From DASQHM01 sp035632095 (lineage in GTDB: Bacteria > Pseudomonadota > Alphaproteobacteria > Ferrovibrionales > Ferrovibrionaceae), in the NCBI GenBank assembly GCA_035632095.1, contig DASQHM010000228.1:1-6399 (forward strand): 6,399 nucleotides of DNA, given 5' to 3'. A program made the translations under genes and the position numbers. Below are positions 6,199-6,399 of the stretch, piece after piece. Numbering within the stretch: the first letter of the stretch is position 1; the number at the start of each line of letters is the position of its first letter. The notes beneath the pieces were generated by a model, which did not search any database, was not told the origin of the DNA, and saw only the letters and a list, made by a program, of their open reading frames with translations.

Positions 6199-6399
6199 TC
6201 AGCGTCTCCGCTTGGCTTTGGATGTGGGTTCTGCGCGCAACGGATCGTCCGGCCATGGATGCTTCGGGTAACGGCCGCGAAGCTCGGCCCGCACCGCGGC
6301 ATAGGAGCCGCGCCAGAAACCAGGCAAATCCCTGGTGACCTGCACCGGCCGGTTGGCGGGCGACAGCAAGCGGAGGGTCAAAGGTTCGCGTCCGCCGCC
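6199..6399 (-). CDS. hrpB: ATP-dependent helicase HrpB, C-terminal end (5' part beyond window)
   Basis: Only the last 66 codons and the TGA are present; the frame is open to the right edge, so the gene continues upstream. The visible segment reads GGGREPLTLRLLSPANRPVQ, then VTRDLPGFWRGSYAAVRAEL and RGRYPKHPWPDDP, ending in a basic PTSKAKRRR tail. The LTLRLLSP...VTxDLxxFW...Y...RGRYPKHxWPxDP pattern is the highly conserved end of HrpB (HrpB_C domain), a DExH-box helicase of about 800 residues. Its physiological role in most bacteria is unclear, although it is thought to act on RNA. The helicase core cannot be judged from this window. The lipoprotein gene follows after 54 bp with no clear terminator between them, so read-through is possible. 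Confidence 0.93.
   Translation of the reverse strand, partial: GGGREPLTLRLLSPANRPVQVTRDLPGFWRGSYAAVRAELRGRYPKHPWPDDPLRAEPTSKAKRRR

Overview
The window is GC-rich and tightly coded, and every gene I can support lies on the minus strand, so it reads right to left. The high GC, the double-domain permease joined to an ABC ATPase with an AAA-associated C-terminal domain, the 17-kDa-antigen-type lipoprotein, the HrpB tail and the dispersed palindromic repeats all suggest an alphaproteobacterium. A Bradyrhizobium/Rhodopseudomonas-like member of the Hyphomicrobiales fits best. The genus is an inference from style, not from a marker gene.

Layout in transcription order: (1) 6399-6199, the last 66 codons of an ATP-dependent helicase HrpB, cut by the window edge. 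(2) 6144-5629, a small lipoprotein with a surface-antigen-type domain and a tail very rich in Tyr, Pro and Trp. (3) 5628-5477, an A+T-richer intergenic stretch with a plausible promoter and a strong ribosome binding site for the next gene. (4) 5476-3923, a YadA-like trimeric autotransporter adhesin of 517 residues: signal peptide, about 23 head repeats, neck, very short stalk and membrane anchor. (5) 3922-3455, non-coding DNA dominated by two tandem copies of a composite palindromic repeat of about 165-175 bp. (6) 3454 to the left edge, a three-gene operon: a double-domain NitT/TauT-type ABC permease, its ATPase with a C-terminal AAA-associated domain, and the first 99 codons of a DsbA/kappa-GST-fold protein that starts inside the ATPase stop codon.

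The right half is a cell-surface block (lipoprotein plus adhesin). The left half is an importer-type ABC system with no substrate-binding protein in view, translationally linked to a thioredoxin-fold enzyme resembling 2-hydroxychromene-2-carboxylate isomerase. The repeat block separates the two. No rRNA, tRNA, CRISPR array, insertion sequence or integrase is visible. The best candidates for something under-described are the SBP-less ABC operon with its coupled enzyme, and the repeat unit built from heptamers spaced at 9-10 bp in facing arms.
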